The position numbers and the translations under genes are program-made. Below, piece by piece: positions 23,041-35,310 of a DNA stretch of 64,000 nt (its first letter is position 1; each line of letters opens with the position of its first letter). The stretch covers positions 2,573,252 through 2,637,251 of the forward strand of contig JAJEKV010000013.1 of the NCBI GenBank assembly GCA_021234155.1. Direction: 5' to 3'. The notes below the pieces were generated by a model. It was not told the origin of the DNA and did not search any database. It saw only the letters and a program-made list of their open reading frames with translations. Origin of the DNA: Isoetes taiwanensis (Eukaryota > Streptophyta > Lycopodiopsida > Isoetales > Isoetaceae).

Positions 23041-23385
23041 TTGCATTTGAGAAATCAAGTACTAATTGTTCTTGGAAAATATGACCATACAAATCTAGTT
23101 CCTAGTTCTGAAAGATGTTTGCTTATGTTGGGACAATTTCAAAACTATGCACGGTGTAATTGGCAGCATGATTCGCTAGTATGTTCCTCTTGTAGAGTAG
23201 CTGGGTGTTTTGATTGGTTACCTCATGGAGCTCTACAATGGCGTCTAAATGTACTCATGGAGAATTTATCTTTACTCTTTTATATGGGACTATTACTTGT
23301 AAATACAGCCCTCATCAATAAATGTAGTTGCTGGCAAGAAGCTAAAATTGTATTCGATGTGTTGCCTAAATTGTGCCTTGGTTGA
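23041..23385 (+). pseudogene. Possible PPR-like fragment
   Basis: The last third of this frame reads LLLVNTALINKCSCWQEAKIVFDVL. Plant PPR proteins commonly have a helix pair of the type NALV-MY-KCG-EEA-KVFD at such a place, and the spacing of Asn-Thr-Ala-Leu, Lys-Cys, Glu-Ala and Val-Phe-Asp matches one repeat. Only one repeat is recognisable, and the neighbouring frames do not extend it. I regard this as a possible degraded fragment only. Confidence 0.25.
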
Positions 23386-25230
23386 AATTCTTTCAACATC
23401 GCTCCAGCTAAATTTACTTACTATGCAAGTGTTAGATCCGTGCTCATGCAATGGATCCGGGTCTTTGTGGAAGCAAACACACGATCTGTTGTTGAAGTAT
23501 AAAAGATGCAAGTTTGGTGTTCATAATCCCCGAGGCCAATGTTATATCATATGCTTATAACGCTATATGTCATATGTTTAGGCCATGGAAGGGCCGCTTT
23601 TATTTTACCTCAAACTTGGCTTTGATGTATGATTCAGTCTATTCTTGCAAGATTGTAAGCAATAAGTATTTATCCATTGGTTTCTTATGCATCATTGAGT
23701 AGTGACTATTTAGTTGCAAGAAAGTTCAGCGCTTGCCAAAAACCCCTAAATCACCTTATCCCTTGCTCCCTTACACCTATTTAAACATCTATATTCAATC
23801 TAACGTAAACATAGAGGAGAAATGCTTAAAGATAATATTGAAATCAGCTCTTTTTGCAGTGAGAATAATGGAGATAGCTTTTATCTTGAATCTCTTCAGG
23901 GTCCAATACTAAGGAAAGAGTAAACAATGCAAAAAGGATAGAAGTACCGTGGTCCTTTTAACCCACAATCAAGTGATAAAATTCATCTAGGATTTAGATT
24001 CAAAACTAAATGTCCTTGCAAAAGAAGGATATCCATATGGCTGATCAATTGATATCTAAAAAGTTTGCTTTTAACTACTGCATGATCTTCTGAAGATGGT
24101 ATACAAATACCAAAAAATAGTAACAAAGAACCGATTGCGCTAGTGGGGAAAACAAAATAGTCGTTTGCATTTGCAAGTTATTTGCAATATACAACTACGA
24201 TAGTCTTTGTATATCATATCTAGGTGGTACCATAAGAAGTGCTGATTATACTCTTCTCATCTTGTAAACAAAAAGAAATTGTGAAATTTTTCCAGAGAAA
24301 TATATAGATCTCTTATTGTTCATCTTGATCACCTATGCATGTTGCAGTAAATTGCATGAGTGAAAATATCAGATGCTAATCTGTTCATCAAAGCATACTC
24401 CAAAATTTTCAAAATCATTTGAGAATCAATCGGAACAGTATGCATCTAACCTTGGCAAATCTAGAGGCTCTGACCATATGAATGAGCTAACATTTGTGTC
24501 TGAATCCTTAATAAATTATAAGATATCTATAACATATTCATCCCTCATAGCATGCAATGTAGGTACCAGTGGCAGAAGTTGCATGTCTTTTAAGTCAACA
24601 GACGACCATCTTCTTCTTGCCCCATGGAGTCAAGCAGAATCCATTGCTCTAATCAAAGGCAGCGAATATGCAACCAGAAACTAATAGAGGTTCATATCTC
24701 TATAAAAACACCGGAATCGCAAGCACTACACCCTTATTATTCTAGCAACATGGAAATACCATTTCGACCTAGGTAGAACACTATATAGAGCTATATATTT
24801 GAATATCTACTGATAGTTTTTGGGCAGAAGAACCAATCCCATACCAATATCAAGTGCTCATCTCTTAGCTTCTTTCACAGAGGTCGAGCTTCTCCAAATC
24901 GAATGTCCTTTCGCTCTGAATTCGTGGCATTGTAACAAAAAACGTTTTTCAAGATGGATGTGTGTGTATCCGGCCACCAATGGAATAACCCTAATGTGAG
25001 AAGAGTCAACGTGCTGCACACCGGCCGATGGACAAAAAAAGGCTTCGTTTGGACCATTGAAAAAAGGAGATCACATTTTAACAAAGGAGCTTTGTTTGGA
25101 CGTTCGATTTAGTTAGGTCATTTGTGGCCACAGATATAGGGCTGGATCCAAATCTAGGACTTACAGAGTAACATTATTATATAAGATGACTTATCGAATT
25201 GTTAATGGTTTCTTACTAGCAATACTATAA
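23386..25230. other. Intergenic, no recognised gene
   Basis: Short frames such as 23514-23702 and 24373-24684 (103 codons, Ser-rich) show no domain. The sequence is AT-rich without tandem repeats. The interval ends at a Helitron 5' terminus. Confidence 0.35.
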
Positions 25231-25325
25231 TCCTCCCATATAATAAAGAAATAGTGTCTCTCTGTCTGTAACTCCACCCATATGCCATGTGTAACTCCAC
25301 CCATATGCCACGTGGCCTAATCTGA
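25231..25325 (+). mobile_element. Helitron 5' terminus (plus orientation)
   Basis: The sequence TCCTCCCATATAATAAAG begins directly after an A and runs into GTGTCTCTCTGTCTGTAACT and then a GCCACGTGGC block. Plant Helitrons typically start with TC, an AT-rich ATAATAAAG stretch and a TCTGTCTGT-rich segment. The segment TGTAACTCCACCCATATGCCA is duplicated in tandem. No matching plus-strand 3' hairpin with CTAG was found in the window, so this is an orphan or truncated end. Confidence 0.6.
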
Positions 25326-27432
25326 ACGGTAGATGGGCTTTTGCATTGTAGGCGCGTGTAAACAATATTAAAGAAGAATGGCGGGCTTTCTAGAAGGTTC
25401 TGAAACTGCAGAGCTTTCATCCATTTCCAAACCCCGAGATATAAGATCACTCAAATGCAAGTTTAGTATATCTGCTTAAGATCATCCATGTTTTTGAAAA
25501 TACCTGCATTTAACTTTTTGGCAACACATAGGCGTAGCTCTGATCTAGCATCCTTCCTTAATCTCTATACATTCTCTTGCTCGGTCTTGCCTTGAATCTC
25601 TAGAATTGAACTTCTAATCTAGAGGAGCTTCAGCAAGGATGCTCTGAGTTTATGAGAGAGTCTCAACATGTACATGCCTGGATGCTGCTATTTTGGCCTC
25701 GGATTTTGAGCAAGAGCAATACCTTAACAGCTATTCAGACAGCTAAAAGAAAGGGTTGAGGTTCATTTTCTCTATAGAAAATGTGTTCTTGAAATGCCAG
25801 TTTAGGTAAGGATGCAAGTGTTAGTGCTGAAATGGAGCACGCACGACCCAAACACAGGCTTTGAGTAGCAAAAATTAGAAGGGGGCATATTCCACTGTAG
25901 CAAATCCACAGCCATATTGGCAAGAAAGTGTACCCCATTCCATGTAGAAACATGGCCTTTTCTATGGATTTAAAGGCCAAAAATCCAATCTTTGAGAGGA
26001 TCCGATTCCCATACCTTTTATATCCCTGAAACCTTATTTAAGGCTTCTCAATCAATTCGTGGTCTCCCAATCTGTAATCCATCCAGAATTGCTACATAAT
26101 CCACAATCAAACTGTTAACAATGATAAAAGATATCTATTTGAAACAAACATACAATATGAGTTACGTTGATAACTCAGATTGGCCAAGCTCTAGTTCACC
26201 AAAAACAGAGTTAGGTCAAGATGCAATAACCAATGTATGATAGTTCACCACCCAACCGGGTCATTCGGTGCTAAGAATTGGCAGAATTATGGCAAGGCCT
26301 GACAATCAGTTTCCACTGGTAGCTCCTCCCTCGAGCTAGGAGTCCTCAATATAAGACACCAAGAGTTAGAATCTAAGGTAGTGACAGGCTATTGAATACG
26401 AATAGCAGAAGCTCTAGGAAAAAGTAATGGCTTTCTTAGAATCAGATTCGAGAGCGAATGAGTAGAGCAGTCTTATTTGACCCCCTATCACTCTTCTGGC
26501 TATATCTCTCTTATTCGGATGACTCACAGAATGTGCCGCCCCAATTCGGAAACTAGACTCCGAGCCGGTTCCAATGAAGTAAGAATCGCCTCAATCGGAG
26601 CTCTGGTTGCCGAGATATGTGTAACTGAAGTTTAGGCTCTATTTATAGGTCTCTGCTACGACTTTAGCCCTTTTTTATTTAGCTATGCCTTTTTAGCTTC
26701 ATAAATATAGACCATAGGTTGCCTTCATTGCCTTTCCTTGCCAATAATTTGCCAAACTTAGACACCCACGCTAGTCCACCAAGACTAACTTCCAAGACCA
26801 CTCCCCCGAGCTACCATATCCATATCATTATGATGCCTCAAGTCTAAGAATTCCTACCCTGCACCCAGCAGACATCTTTTATTGGATGCTTACCCATGCT
26901 ATTGTTGGTCTTACAATTGCAATACGTTACTTCAATTACAGTCCTCTAATATGAGGTGTGAGTTCAGCTAGAATACCATGATTTGATTCTTTTAGCTTTG
27001 CATCCATGGTTATTTTACTGGCCATGACAATAAGAGGCTGTTATGAGGGTGCTTGGTAATTATTGATGGGTGCCTCTGGAGGATATCATGAAATGACTTG
27101 CAGTTCTTGCTTAAACTATTTTTTGCATAAACTATGGCATTCTGCATAAACTTACAACTCTGAACATGTATTCTAGCCTGGCAAGAATCTAACCTTGCTT
27201 ACCCAGCCCTGCTCAGAGGATGCGCCATGAAGTTCTGGAGGAAAACAAAAATTGTAGTAAGGACGATTCAAATTTCCAATGACCATGGAAACCTCTTTAT
27301 AGTCTGAGCCCATTTTGGTTGTTTCAGAAGCTTTCACTACGAATTTGGGAGCCAAATTCGACCCTGAACCTGTATCCAGCCAAAGAGTCTATACAGCTAC
27401 GATTTCGAGTCATTGAAATTGTCTTTCATTTT
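25326..27432. other. Intergenic; contains a stretch of different composition
   Basis: No gene was recognised. The minus frame 25735-25980 is hydrophobic but has no identifiable domain. The segment at about 26290-26640 has less T-rich, more balanced composition, with blocks such as CTCCTCCCTCGAGCTAGG, resembling plant mitochondrial intergenic DNA in style; no organellar gene can be identified in it. The interval ends at the left terminal repeat of element G. Confidence 0.35.
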
Positions 27433-27454
27433 CACAAGGCCCCCAAAAATGAAC
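27433..27454 (+). repeat. Left terminal inverted repeat of element G
   Basis: It begins CACAAGGCCCCCAAAA and pairs with 35886-35907 with one mismatch over 22 bp. It is preceded by TTT. Confidence 0.75.
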
Positions 27455-27673
27455 TTGTATAAAAAATTAGCATGAAAACCAGTATGCATGTGGTTTTTTT
27501 ATACAACAATTCACAATATAAAAAAAACCCATGTGTCGTTGCTGGTTTTGCAAAACCAATAATGGTCCATATCATGTTTTTTGTACTAATTCCAAATTTT
27601 ATGCTAGTATTTAGAAGTCATCATTAGTTTGTAAGATTGTTTTTAATTGTACATTGATTTAGCAAAATCATTG

Positions 27674-27830
27674 CTAGTTCATATTATGTTTAATTATATC
27701 AATTCTATAATCGCATAGTAGTTTTTTAATATTATCAATAGTTTAGAAGATGTGTTTTAAGCATATACTGATTATGGAAAACCATTGCTAGTCCGTACTA
27801 TATTTAATTATATGAATTTAGTTTTTACAA
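27674..27830. repeat. Left subterminal repeats of element G
   Basis: Two copies of a module (TTGCTAGTTCATATTATGTT at 27674; TTGCTAGTCCGTACTATATT at about 27785), each followed by TAATTATAT-AATT, are about 111 bp apart. Such AT-rich subterminal repeats are where the transposase binds in CACTA elements; here that role is inferred. Confidence 0.5.
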
Positions 27831-28320
27831 CGGTTTATGGGAATCATCATTAATGTCTAGAATGATTTTTCTATATACATTTTTAATACCATAATTTCGG
27901 ATGCTTTTACGTGGTAGTTGTTGCAAATTTTGGACAATATCGAGTTTTTCTTATTGGTTCGAGAACCATGTTAAGTTTTGCATTTCTAAAGTTTTTTGAT
28001 GTGGTTAGTCACTATGCTTGTTAATAGTTTATTATTCTGCTAATCATAGTATCAGTCTTGTAGTCTTCCAAATACAAATGTTTTGAACCTCCATAAAAAT
28101 GCAAAGCTTCTAACTATAGAGAAAGTGTATATAATGCTTCATAAAATCAAATACCTTATCAATAAATTTTGCAAAAAAGAAAAAAAAAATGATGTGTCAC
28201 GATTGGACATGAACAATACAAGACAATTTGAGCTACACACATAAGTTTACAAGAGATTGAACTGAAAGAAAACATAATAGGTCTTTAATGATTACAAAGC
28301 AAAAAGAGATGAACAAAGCT

Positions 28321-30167
28321 GAATTTGGGGGTTGGCACATTCGTGCAAAGTTGGAAGTCCAGCTTTTTTTTCGAGGACGCTTCATAGGACACGATCTACC
28401 ATTTTAACGTCCGGATTAACAAATGGAGCTATTTCGGTGCCTCGATTCTCAAACCCTATTGAATCCATAGGGTTTAGATTTTGGCAGCCTTCCCTGCCCC
28501 CAAAGTGCTCGAGAACTTGCGTGCATGCTTCCCTCGAGGCTTAGAAGAGAGACCCCAAGGGGGAGGAAGAGAACACCCTCCCTAGGCACTGGTTCCAAAC
28601 TTGTCGTGTTCCCTGCCCTGCCCCTGCGTCGAGAAAGGGGGGAATTTGGGGGTTGGCACATTCATGCAGTGGATGTCCAATTTTTCTTTTCGAGGACGTT
28701 TCATAGGACACGATCTACCATTTTAACGGCCGGATTAACAAATGGAACTGTTTCGGTGCCTCGATGCTCAAACCCTATTGAATCCACAGGGTTTAGATTT
28801 TGGCAGCCTTCCCTGCCTCCAAAGTGCTCGAGAACTTGCGTGCATGCTTCCCTCGAGGCCTAGAAGAGAGACCAACCTCCCCAGGCACTGGCTCCAACCT
28901 TGTCGTGTTCCCCCGCCCCGCCTGAAAGAAAGGGGGATTTGGGGTTGGCACATTCGTGCAGTGGAAGTCCAGTTTTTCTTTTCGAGGACGTTTCATAGGA
29001 CACGATCTACCATTTTAACGTCCGGATTAACAAATGGAGCTGTTTCGGTGCCTCGATGCTCAAACCCTATTGAATCCATAGGGTTTAGATTTTGGCAGCT
29101 TCCCTGCCTCCAAAGTGCTCGAGAACTTGCGTGCATGCTTCCCTCGAGGCCTAGAAGAGAGACCCCAAAGGGGAGGAAGAGAACACCCTCCCCAGGCACT
29201 GGTTCCAAACTTGTCGTGTTCCCTGCCCTGCCCCTGCGTCGAGAAACGGGGGAATTTGGGGGTTGGCACATTCATCCAGTGGATGTCCAATTTTTCTTTT
29301 CGATGACGTTTCATAGGACACGATCTACCATTTTAACGGCCGGATTAACAAATGGAACTGTTTCGGTGCCTCGATGCTCAAACCCTATTGAATCCACATG
29401 GTTTAGATTTTGGCAGCCTTCCCTGCCTCCAAAGTGCTCGAGAACTTGCATACATGCTTCCCTCGAGGCCTAGAAGAGAGACCCCAAGGGGGAGGAAGAG
29501 AACACCCTCCCCAGGCACTGGTTCCAAACTTGTCGTGTTCCCTGCCCTGCCCCTGCGTCGAGAAAGGGGGGAATTTGGGGGTTGGCACATTCGTGCAGTG
29601 GAAGTCCAATTTTTCTTTTCGAGGACGTTTCATAGGACATGATCTACCATTTTAACGTCCGGATTAACAAATGGAGCTGTTTCGGTACCTCGATGCTCAA
29701 ACCCTATTGAATCCATAGGGTTTAGATTTTGGCAACCTACCCTGCCTCCAAAGTGCTCGAGAACTTGCGTGCATGCTTCTCTCGAGGCCTAGAAGAGAGA
29801 CGCCAAGGGGGAGGAAGAGAACACTCTCCCCAGGCACTGGTTCCAACCTTGTCGTGTTCCCTGTCCTACCCCTACGTCGAGAAAGGGGGGAATTTGGGGG
29901 TTGGCACATTCGTGCAGTGGATGTCCAGTTTTTCTTTTCGAGGACGTTTCATAGGACATGATCTACCATTTTAATGGCCGGATTAACAAATGGAGCTGTT
30001 TTGGTGCCTCGATGCTCAAACCCTCTTGAATCCATAGGGTTTAGATTTTGGTAGCCTTCCCTGCCTCCAAAGTGCTCAAGAACTTGCGTGCATGCTTTCC
30101 TCGAGGCCTAGAAGAGAGACCCCAAGGGGGAGGAAGAAAACACCCTCCCCAGGCACTGTCTCCAAAC
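28321..30167. repeat. Six-unit tandem array, about 319-bp unit
   Basis: Successive units begin GTTGGCACATTC(G/A)T at 28331, 28652, 28944, 29262, 29581 and 29900, giving periods of 321, 292, 318, 319 and 319 bp; the 292-bp unit lacks a GC-rich block. Copies are highly similar, differing at scattered single bases. Each unit has CATTTTAACG(G/T)CCGGATT, GAATCCA(T/C)AGGGTTTAG, a CCTCGAGGCCTAGAAGAGAG block and a GC-rich tail ending CGAGAAAGGGGGGAATTTGG. Units 1, 3, 5 alternate with 2, 4 in details (for example CGTCCGG against CGGCCGG), hinting at a higher-order dimer. Open frames (up to 243 codons) cross the units on both strands, but their lengths come from repeated sequence lacking stops, not from coding selection. 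Confidence 0.9.
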
Positions 30168-31140
30168 TTTTAACGGCCGGATTAACAAATGGATTGCTTT
30201 GGGATTGCTAACAAACACTAAACAAACTCCACCTCAGGAGTTGCTTTCCTTTGAAATAAGAAAATAAAAAACCTTGACCTACAATTACAGCTTCGAATCC
30301 ATCCCTAAACCGTGACATCGATTTAGAATCATCCAATTACAATACTAGAATTAACATTGTTGGGGTTTCCTCATCTTTAACCTTTGATTAGTTACCTTTG
30401 TATTAACTTTAGTTATGATGTTTTAACAAAGTGTCATTCGACATCACCAAATTCGTGTAATCTAAGGCCAATTTGCTTGGTTAAATCTTTTGCAGGTAAC
30501 TTTTGCTTAGATAACATCTTTTGCTTAGGTAACTTTTGCAGCTAATGCTAATTTGTTAGACATTTTGACATGGAATGGCACAATTCTACAATGCCTTCAT
30601 TCACGTTTTTCTGTTGAAGTAACAAATTTAAGCTATTGCAAGAATGCAGATATCTACCATTTTAACGGCCGGATTAACAAATGGATTGCTTTGGGATTGC
30701 TAACAAACACTAAACAAACTCACCTCGGGAGTTGCTTTCCTTTGAAATAAGAAAATAAAAAACCTTGACCTACAATTACAGCTTCGAATCCATCCCTAAA
30801 CCGTGACATCGATTTACAATCATCCAATTACAGTACTGGAATGAACATTGTTGGGGTTTCCTCATCTTTAACCTTTGATTGTAGTTACCTTTGTGTTAAC
30901 TTTAGTTATGATGTTTTAACAAAGTGTCATTCAACATCACCAAATTCGTGTAATCTAAGGCCAGTTTGCATGGTTAAATCTTTTGCAGGTAACTTTTGCT
31001 TAAATAACATCTTTTGCTTAGGTAACTTCTGCAGCTAATGCTAATTTGTTAGACATTTTGACATGGAATGGCACAATTCTACAATGCCTTCATTCGTTTT
31101 TTTCTCGCTGACGAACAAATTTAAGTTGTTGCAAGAATGC
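30168..31140. repeat. Tandem duplication of about 492 bp
   Basis: TTTAACGGCCGGATTAACAA starts both copies (30168 and 30660), and the rest matches closely to GCAAGAATGC near 30650 and 31138. Each copy begins with the block also found in the adjacent 319-bp array, so the duplication probably arose by unequal exchange or replication slippage from the edge of the array. Inside is an internal repeat (ACTTTTGCTTA, AACATCTTTTGCTTA). No gene was seen. Confidence 0.85.
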
Positions 31141-31243
31141 GATATATAATTTTAGTGCAAACACATGGATCCGAACCCAATCTTCGCTAACCATCACGAG
31201 CATCAAACTTTTTTAGTGTAAAGTCTCCTAGGCCACATGATTA

Positions 31244-31317
31244 TTGTGTGTATGTGTGTGTGTGTGTGTGTGAGAGAGAGGGAGGGAGGGAGGGAGGGAG
31301 AGAGGGAGGGGAGAGAG
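31244..31317. repeat. Compound microsatellite (GT)n(GA)n(GGGA)n
   Basis: A GT run passes into GA and then GGGA/GGAG repeats. It is purine-rich on the plus strand and likely to be length-variable. It lies about 300 bp upstream of the SAM-like frame. Confidence 0.9.
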
Positions 31318-31617
31318 TTATGATTTTTAAGCATTTGGTGATTTTTAAGCATTTGTTATTTGGTGCAACGTTTTACTCTGTTTTTTTTTACATTTTGAAT
31401 GATTTTGGCTCGAAACCTAACTGCCCGATTTGCCACTAAACCTAATCTCCGATTCTGCCGTCGTGGGAAAATGCTGCAGCCGAGAATCTGAAGCCTGGTG
31501 GAGGAACTGCCATGATAACAAGGGACGGCGCATTTGCTTCGGAGCTCTCCAACGGATCTGCAAAGCTCATATTAGGTAAACATCTGAAAATGTCCATCCG
31601 CTTTTCTATTTCGCAAC

Positions 31618-32073
31618 ATGGCTGAGGAAGTGCCAGTACCGTCCATGGCAGAAGTCTCAAAGTGGGAGCCAGCACATGTATCTTCCTATATTGTCAAACG
31701 TTTTCCATGTGTTTGTGATGAGATTGAGCCTGTAATTCATGGAAATCGTATTTTTGGGATATCCTTCTTGAGCTTGGAGTTGGGTGATTGGTTGAAGCTG
31801 GGTTTTGTAGTTGGAATAGCTGCTGGAATTGTTGCATTGAGAGATCAGATTAAGCAGCAGCAGGTCTTTACAAACAGTGCAGGTGCAAATAGTGTAGGTG
31901 CAGGCAGTTTCTCTGTTTCTAATTCTAAGGCTGGACCATCCATTGATGTTTCTGGAACGTCTATTTCTCTTCTGGGACGGAAAAATAATCACAAACCCAG
32001 CAGCAACACATTGGAGCAATTTGGGCAAATGAGCTCCAATAAAATTCCAGAATCCGTGTTTTCAACAATTTAA
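31618..32073 (+). CDS. SAM-domain-like protein or gene fragment
   Basis: The frame has 151 codons with ATG at 31618. Residues about 14-82 look like a sterile alpha motif: VSKWEPAHVSSYI, then an Ile-His-Gly turn, FLSLELGDWLKLGF, a Gly, and ALRDQIKQ. This matches the SAM pattern of W, V, F, I-x-G, L-x-L, L-x-x-LG and a final Ile-rich helix. Residues 83-151 are Ser/Gly/Asn-rich and probably disordered. The frame stops at 32071-32073, but another frame directly after (about 32050-32180) continues with Lys-rich coding-like sequence, so an intron or frameshift is likely. SAM domains mediate protein-protein contacts; no more specific role can be given. The frame lies inside element G, so it may be a captured host fragment. 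Confidence 0.45.
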   Translation: MAEEVPVPSMAEVSKWEPAHVSSYIVKRFPCVCDEIEPVIHGNRIFGISFLSLELGDWLKLGFVVGIAAGIVALRDQIKQQQVFTNSAGANSVGAGSFSVSNSKAGPSIDVSGTSISLLGRKNNHKPSSNTLEQFGQMSSNKIPESVFSTI

Positions 32074-32513
32074 ATAGGGGATCTGACAAAAATGGCAGAT
32101 TGGCATTGAAGAAAACAGGCCATCATGCACAATGGATTACAATGATGGAGAATCATAGGGTAATCCGAGCTGCTACTTTGAATTAATTTCCAAATTTTAC
32201 ATTGCCTGAATTCAAGAGAATTCCTGTGAACAAAAAATGGATAAAGAGGAGGGACAAGTTAGTGCATCTTTTGACGTCAGATGGATCTTTGAAGCAAATA
32301 TGCTGGCCAAGTCTTGGTGTTAATATAGCTAATGTGTGCTACAGAGGGCACTCGGTATTATGATATTTTCTGATTATGTCACTTTTAATAAAGATGTCAT
32401 TGTGTGTTTTACTTTGTATCGTCTCCACTATTTTATGCATCCTGAGTGTCTGAATCTGGGCCAAGTTTGATATTTTAAAATGATCAAAGTTTGATCAGTA
32501 ACCGTATTGTATT

Positions 32514-33007
32514 ATGGCAGTGGCAGGGGTTTCAAGTTATATCGATGCAGGTGTGGTAAGAGCTCTGACCAATAAACAGTTTTCCGGTGAGTTTTGTATC
32601 AGCAGGCTTCAACCCACCTGTCCCTTCAGTGGGCTTGTGAAGGATATGCATGCCCCGAGGGTTGTAAAATATCGAGCAGTGAGAAGAGCCAACCATCATT
32701 TATACTTTCAGGGATATCAGGGGTGATTAATTGGCAAAAGAAACAAGAAGGGGCACGAGATAGCTATACTAACAGTTTGGGGACGTCATTTGCAAGCAAA
32801 AAGCTAAAGCATGTACTTTGTGCTGATATTAGCTTTGGACAGGAGACTCTACCAATTCCATGTGTTATGGATGATGAAGCAATGCAGCCCTGTGCTTGTG
32901 CCCAGTGTAAAGAAGGGGAGATTAACGAGGCTGGATCTTTAAAACCTTGGGAAAGTTTCAAATACATCACAAGGCGTCTACTTGATCCTTTATTGGTCTT
33001 GATATGA
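32514..33007 (+). pseudogene. SUVR-type (SET-domain family) fragment, pre-SET side
   Basis: Plus frames at 32514-32726 and 32594-33007 look coding. The second contains VLCADISFGQETLPIPCV, a Cys-rich CACAQCKEGE and PWESFKYITRRLL. Plant SUVR1/2/4-type histone methyltransferases have a block DIS-x-G-x-E-x-x-x-IP-x-V followed by an F-x-YI segment just before the pre-SET cysteines, which this resembles. The SET domain itself does not follow within the element. I read this as one exon of a SUVR-like gene, captured or decayed. The identification rests on one short block and is moderate at best. Confidence 0.4.
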
Positions 33008-35170
33008 AGGTTAGACCATCTGCTGTGCTCTTTTACAATTTTCATTTTTCATGATTGTATTACATATACATACGTTTATTGTTAAATGAGGATGTGAGGT
33101 TTGGAAAAACCTACCATGTGATGGTTCATGATCTTGAACTATTTCATGAGAACAATTTTTTTCATGATTCAAAGCAAATTCTGGTATTAAAGCTTTGCTG
33201 CTCATTATCTCCGTAGATAGTTAGCCTTGTGTGGAGTATCTCTCGGTTTATATGAATCATGCAGCAGGTCATGCTCTTGAGACCTTTAAGCAAGTTTTGT
33301 GTTTATTGACATAAACGAAGCTAGTGTAACGGTGGAGGGTATAAAAGATTTGGATGAATGCACACAAATTCTCCTTTTGAAGACCATCATTTAACCAGTA
33401 ATTTCCCTCTGACATGGAAATGTTTTTCAAAACCATGTTCCGTAACAATTTCTAGTCTGCAAAATCGTCATAAGACTTGAGGCCTGCAAACTTGAGGCCT
33501 GCAAACATTTTACAAGTTCAGCATTCATCACCATCCTTTTTTAAAAATTGAGGGAAACCGATAAGCTATCTAATTTGCATACCGACTTAATGTATACATA
33601 TTTATATGAAGAAATGGCATCTCATTTTTCTTTTCATTTAATCAGAATTCACAGCTTGGGTGTTCCTGTGAGACAACATGTTGCTCACCAAAAACATGCG
33701 ATCATGTATACCTATTTGACAACGATAACTCTGATGCCCTGGATGTGTACGGCAAGCAAATGCATGGGAGGTTTTTATAGGTGTGGTATCTCAAAGCACA
33801 TGCTTTTCAAGTAGTCATCCTTTTCCTTTATCAGTTTCTCACATGCTACATATTATAAATAGGACAAAACTACTCGTATGATGTACATTTTCTATCGTAA
33901 CCCGCTGCAAATGGCAATAACTGGGACTAATAGTTTTGACAACTCCGGATGCAATGGATATCGCGTGCGCGATGGAGTAACATTCTTTGTTCAGTGCACT
34001 TGTCTAAGGTAGCGTAAAAATTATTTGCGTGGTATGTCATCCATTGTAGACTTCGATAACACACTTGCAGGGAGCTATTTCGCATCAAAGATTCTTGTGG
34101 TGGGGGCTACTTATGGGAGTTGCCCGAGACAATAGATGCAATCTCGTGAGTTATGTGCCGCAGCTCAAAGGGATGGTGCTCTAGTTGCCCTTTACCGCAG
34201 TTTACATATCATGTGTTTCTAGATACCGCGGAAGAATTCCGTATATATTTCTTTTCGTGCTATCTTAGGTTTTCAAGTAGATATTCTCGACAGGTTTGCT
34301 ACATTGCAAATTAAATCGGGGATCTTATGTCTAAAAATGCCGATATTCTCGCTTGCTAATGCCAATGAAGCAAGAACTCTATGTGGATTAGGAGAGCATG
34401 CAAGTTCGTGAACTTGCCGCAATGCATCCGAGTAAAGTTTGTCCTTTTGTTTGTGTGGACTCGATGGTGTTGAAGGCTCATATATTGGTCTAAAGGGTGA
34501 AGTGACTTATATTCCTTTAGTACGATGTGTTCTCGTTGATACCGTGGTGCGAGGAGATGCCTATGTCGCCTATGCCGCAGAATTTTTATGGCTTGTTGAT
34601 CGGAATGCCCGACTTAAAGTTTGTTGGGAATTTAGCAGCAAAAGTAGCTTCTATCGTTGTCACCCAAAGAAGGTACACGGCCATCGGAGGATGCGCCGTT
34701 GAACCGACAAAATCAAGGTTGCAAGTACTTTTAAGGAATTTGAGTAATGAAGCACCGGGTTCGATGATGTTATCATATGTGAAATTGCAGACCATCGGTT
34801 TAATCTAGTTGTTTTGGTTTGCATTTCCGGGTAAGCTTTGTCGCAAAATTGTATTCCCAAATTAGGGTTAAAAGGTAGAATGCCGATCATCATGCAAAAT
34901 GGCATGGTTTTGATCTTGAGGATAATGTTTTGTATCATTCTTCATGTAGAGCTGTCTGGAAGAACTGTCCGGAGCATGGCAACGTCTATAAGTCATTCAA
35001 TTTCATTACCATGGTGCCCTATGTCAAATTTCCCACTTTTTTGAATTTGATTTTTCATATTCTATGTTCGTGGACACCCTCTCTCCACGAGCACTCTTAT
35101 TGTTGCACGATTTTTCTTTCCAAAACCTAGGTTTTCTAATCTCGATAGTATCATGCAACATTGGAGTGGG
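33008..35170. other. Element G interior: unassigned short coding-like frames
   Basis: Plus frames at 33548-33814, 34439-34808 and 34838-35130 have protein-like composition; the one at 34527-34808 has 93 codons including QNFYGLLIGMPDLKFVGNLA. None has a domain that I recognise. They follow the SUVR-like block on the same strand and may be further exons of a captured gene, or chance. Confidence 0.3.
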
Positions 35171-35310
35171 CGTTAGATATCATTAATATGTATATTGTTT
35201 CAATATCATATTGATTAGCTATTTTGAAATAGAAAAAAGATCATACTAACAAAGTTAAACCATGTCAATTTGCCATGTTATATGTTGACCATTAATAACT
35301 ACAAAATATC

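Noticed and set aside
28742-29473. 243-codon open frame, the longest plus-strand frame in the window
   Set aside because: It crosses more than two 319-bp tandem units, and similar frames occur on both strands in every unit. The openness comes from repetition of a stop-poor sequence, not from a gene.
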